A DNA stretch of 64,000 nucleotides from Zychaea mexicana (lineage: Eukaryota > Mucoromycota > Mucoromycetes > Mucorales > Lichtheimiaceae): positions 310,001 to 374,000 of the forward strand of contig NW_026516673.1 of assembly GCF_025766255.1 (NCBI RefSeq), written 5' to 3'. The notes under the pieces were generated by a model that saw only the letters and a list, made by a program, of their open reading frames with translations, was not told the origin of the DNA and did not search any database. Each line of letters opens with the position of its first letter. Position 1 is the stretch's first letter. Positions 62,758 through 64,000 of the stretch are shown piece after piece. Position numbers and translations under genes: made by a program.

Positions 62758-63560
62758 GGGAATTACTACGCGCACGACAAAACTTGACCTCGCGCACGAC
62801 ATTTTTTTGGTACTTTAGTATTCCGCAGTTGTCGTGGGCACAGTCTCTCGCACAGTTTGAAAGACCCTGCACACGACAAAAATTGATCTCGTACGACAAT
62901 TTTTTTGGCAGTTGTCGTTTACCTCAACGTACTCGACGATTTCTGTTCTTCTTGTCTCATAATTAAGCTCTTGTGCCTTGTCTCCGGATTTAATTGTTCT
63001 TTATAATCATTGAAACACCTATTTTTCTGATCCCTTATTTCTTACTACATGTTTTGTTCTTCGCCCTCCAAATATTCAACTATTTGGTCGACACATTATT
63101 ATCATCTTTCAATATATATACGTCGAATATTACACTGAGCGTCAAAATTTTACTTGAATAGAATTACATGACAGCCCTAGCTCTGGCAAGTTGAACACGA
63201 ACACAGGATATGTCTTTGCAGCCAATACTATCGTCATTGATATTAAATGGTGAACACTTGGTGCACCGTCTACTCACTTTTCTATAGTCTTAGTTACGTC
63301 TTTTTGTGCTGACTAAGGAATCGTCTCGCTTGTGCTTCACTATATCATAGTACTTATGTTGGCACAAAGTTGTTTGCTTGCCATTTGGATACACGATATG
63401 TTAACATTCAAGTAACTCGGTATATATCATCATAGTTCTGTCGTGAGCAGGGTCTTCCAAACTGTGCAAGAGACGGTGCGCACGGCAACTACGGAATACT
63501 AAACTATCAAAAACAATATCGTGCGCGAGGTCAAGTTTTGTCGTGCGCGTAGTAATTCCC
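62758..63560. mobile_element. 803-bp foldback element, about 125-bp terminal inverted repeats
   Basis: The left arm starts GGGAATTACTACGCGCACGA at 62758, and the right end is its inverted copy ending CGCGTAGTAATTCCC at 63560. The two arms match over about 125 bases with roughly 85-90 percent identity (shared pieces include TTTAGTATTCCG and CACAGTTTG-AAGACCCTGC). Flanks TTTGTAAA (62750-62757) and TTTGTGAA (63561-63568) match at 7 of 8 positions, suggesting an 8-bp target duplication as in hAT elements. The motif CGCACGAC recurs within the arms. No transposase frame is present in the centre, so it is non-autonomous. Confidence 0.75.
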
Positions 63561-63568
63561 TTTGTGAA

Positions 63569-64000
63569 TGTCGAACCTACTATCTCTACAAATGACTTAG
63601 CTACAAAGTATATTAGCATGTTAATCTAAAGAGATCAATTTATGACAGGAGTTTGCGCGCCTGGACGCTTTTATTATGGATTGGCAAGTAGCAAAGCCAG
63701 TTAATATTTTCTCTACCGCGTTCGGCAAGACAGAGCTTAGCGAGTATATGATAGCTATGGTGTAGTTATACATTTGTAAATTCTTTGCGGTAGGGCGTGG
63801 TACGTACGCTTTTGTTCGCGAATGGACGACTGTCATTTAGTGAGTCAAGTATTAATGTAGACGTGTGCGTATATTTGTGTGGAGAAAAGCAACGCACTTA
63901 TCGACTTTTTTTCAGCTTACACATCGTAGTATCTTTCGTATTGCTAAGCAGCCACCATCACCAGGCTATATGCCTAGTTCTTCTTAGATTATGGAGGTTG
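63569..64000. other. Right-hand flank, no gene seen
   Basis: Short frames only. No motif or repeat could be supported. The window ends here, so an adjoining gene could begin beyond 64000. Confidence 0.4.

Overview
This is a eukaryotic, most probably early-diverging fungal, genome window. Genes carry many short GT-AG introns (about 50-120 bases). Proteins are rich in Q, N and S tracts. The gene set (HSPA12-type Hsp70, KIN1 kinase with KA1 domain, separate Ras and Rap1/Rsr1 GTPases, IPI3, LCL3, Zn2Cys6 regulator, Crypton-like recombinase with a GCR1_C-type tail) fits Mucoromycota, probably Mucorales. The species cannot be named from the sequence alone. No rRNA, tRNA or CRISPR array was recognised. 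Gene models were spliced by hand and every coding model listed closes in frame.

Layout. 0.4-4.7 kb, minus strand: a TOE1/CAF1-type RNase with a CCCH finger, a GT2 polysaccharide synthase (Cps1-like), and an LCL3 nuclease. 5.2-23.9 kb: a carbohydrate-use neighbourhood made of a GH31 alpha-xylosidase without a signal peptide, a ten-exon sugar-porter MFS transporter, and two secreted GH3 glycosidases with identical exon layout. The first GH3 gene is divergent from the transporter. The 5.8 kb between the two GH3 genes holds relics: a frameshifted unknown gene, a 360-bp pogo-like MITE, a LINE-like reverse transcriptase remnant, and a small hairpin MITE lying in the LINE remnant. 25.3-27.6 kb: a degenerate Crypton-like tyrosine-recombinase element. 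30.4-33.8 kb: a disordered polyQ protein and a SAM methyltransferase, convergent. 37.2-46.3 kb: Hsp70-like, KIN1 kinase, IPI3 and TMEM86/YhhN genes. 47.9-50.3 kb: Ras and Rap1/Rsr1 genes, convergent. 53.0-54.4 kb: an F-box/LRR protein. 57.7-59.0 kb: a small Zn2Cys6 regulator. The last 5 kb has no recognisable gene but holds an 803-bp element with about 125-bp inverted arms and an 8-bp target duplication.

How the genes fit together. The clearest functional grouping is the GH31, transporter and two GH3 genes. Together they would suit xyloglucan-type oligosaccharides: beta-linked sugars removed outside the cell, import, then alpha-xylose removed inside. The 3' halves of the two GH3 genes are almost identical while their 5' halves and introns are not, which points to recent exchange between them. 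Ras, Rap1/Rsr1 and KIN1 are polarity and growth regulators, but nothing shows that they form a co-regulated cluster.
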